The position numbers and the translations under genes were made by a program. A stretch of 64,000 bases of DNA from CAZDCD01 sp964503885 (GTDB lineage: Bacteria; Bacteroidota; Bacteroidia; Bacteroidales; UBA10428), in assembly GCA_964503885.1 (NCBI GenBank), contig CAZDCD010000024.1, positions 1 through 64,000 of the forward strand, read 5' to 3'. Positions 63,765 through 64,000 of the stretch are shown piece by piece. The notes under the pieces were generated by a model. The model was not told the origin of the DNA and did no database searches. It was given only the letters and a program-made list of their open reading frames with translations. The first letter of the stretch is position 1; each line of letters opens with the position of its first letter.

Positions 63765-64000
63765 ATGGATCAGGATACCGGAAACACAGGACAAAGCCTC
63801 GGAATAGCAGGATTGGTGCTGGGCATCCTTGCCATCCCCCTGGGGATAATACCCTGCACATTCATTCTCGGACTAGTACTGGGAGTCACGGGAATTGTAT
63901 TCGGAGCAGTAGGATATACGCAGGCCCAGAAAACAAAAAGCTCAACATCCTTGCCGCTGGGAGCTCTTACCGTATCGATCGTGGGTACATGCATCGCATT
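63765..64000 (+). CDS. DUF4190-like small membrane protein, cut by window end
   Basis: Partial, 78 residues visible: polar start (MDQDTGNTGQS), then two hydrophobic segments (LGIAGLVLGILAIPLGIIPC and FILGLVLGVTGIVFGAVGY), a basic linker (TQAQKTKSS) and the start of another (LPLGALTVSIVGTCIA). Resembles the DUF4190 family of small membrane proteins with repeated G-x-A-L-V-L-G-I helices. Function unknown; the stop lies beyond 64000. Confidence 0.6.
   Translation, partial: MDQDTGNTGQSLGIAGLVLGILAIPLGIIPCTFILGLVLGVTGIVFGAVGYTQAQKTKSSTSLPLGALTVSIVGTCIA

Overview
The window looks like a chromosomal scaffold from an anaerobic member of the Bacteroidota, probably Bacteroidales or a close relative. 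Supporting signs are several TAnnTTTG-type -7 promoter elements, a very large secreted protein ending in a type IX secretion (T9SS) sorting domain, Bacteroidota-type outer-membrane barrels and lipoproteins, a Rex redox repressor beside hydrogenase genes, and methylmalonyl-CoA mutase for the succinate-propionate route. A run of exactly 100 N (27809-27908) marks a scaffold gap, so this is draft or metagenome-derived sequence. No rRNA, tRNA, CRISPR array, phage or insertion sequence was recognised.

Layout. 1-80: three evenly spaced palindromic operator-like sites, probably serving a gene outside the left edge. 152-6938: rex (minus strand), then the [NiFe]-hydrogenase maturation set hypF-hypC-hypD-hypE-hypA-hypB (plus strand), closed by a terminator hairpin that contains the hypB stop codon. 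7300-11796: a four-gene operon for an NADH/ferredoxin-linked multimeric [FeFe] hydrogenase (HndB-like, HydB/NuoF-like, HydA, HydC/NuoE-like), preceded by two tandem TGTTA-N6-TAACA sites that fit Rex operators. 12095-15415: shikimate genes aroA, a strongly divergent aroC, and aroK. 15679-25692: five tightly packed genes encoding a nucleotide-transporter-like/HEAT/cyclic-nucleotide-binding-like membrane protein, a TIR protein, a membrane-anchored STAND ATPase with a WD40 propeller, an outer-membrane barrel and a repeat lipoprotein. This is the best candidate in the window for an undescribed system, possibly a trans-envelope signalling or defence device. 25915-32686: a giant T9SS-exported SGNH hydrolase with cadherin-like repeats, interrupted by the gap. 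32942-34018: hydE, needed to mature the [FeFe] hydrogenase but about 21 kb away from it.

34145-41587: surface and envelope genes (serpin lipoprotein, helix-hairpin-helix barrel protein, glycosidase-like lipoprotein, small membrane protein, FadL/PorV-like protein). 41644-47414: housekeeping (purE, hpt, adk, obg, PAP2 phosphatase, pepT, lipoate ligase). 47467-54347: small envelope proteins, then a TPR protein and a SiaC-family phosphoprotein divergent from a TPR-transmembrane-PP2C phosphatase, which suggests a partner-switching signalling module. 54357-56979: a compact minus-strand operon of radical SAM (PflX-like), ATP-grasp and DUF434/DUF5616 proteins with no known pathway. 57200-63474: an ArsC-like protein, fumarase, and methylmalonyl-CoA mutase small and large subunits. 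The window ends inside a small DUF4190-like membrane protein.

Physiologically the genes fit a fermenter that disposes of NADH and reduced ferredoxin as hydrogen under Rex control and runs fumarate/succinate/propionate chemistry. Intergenic regions carry degenerate repeat families. All assignments come from reading translations and motifs by eye; no database search was made.
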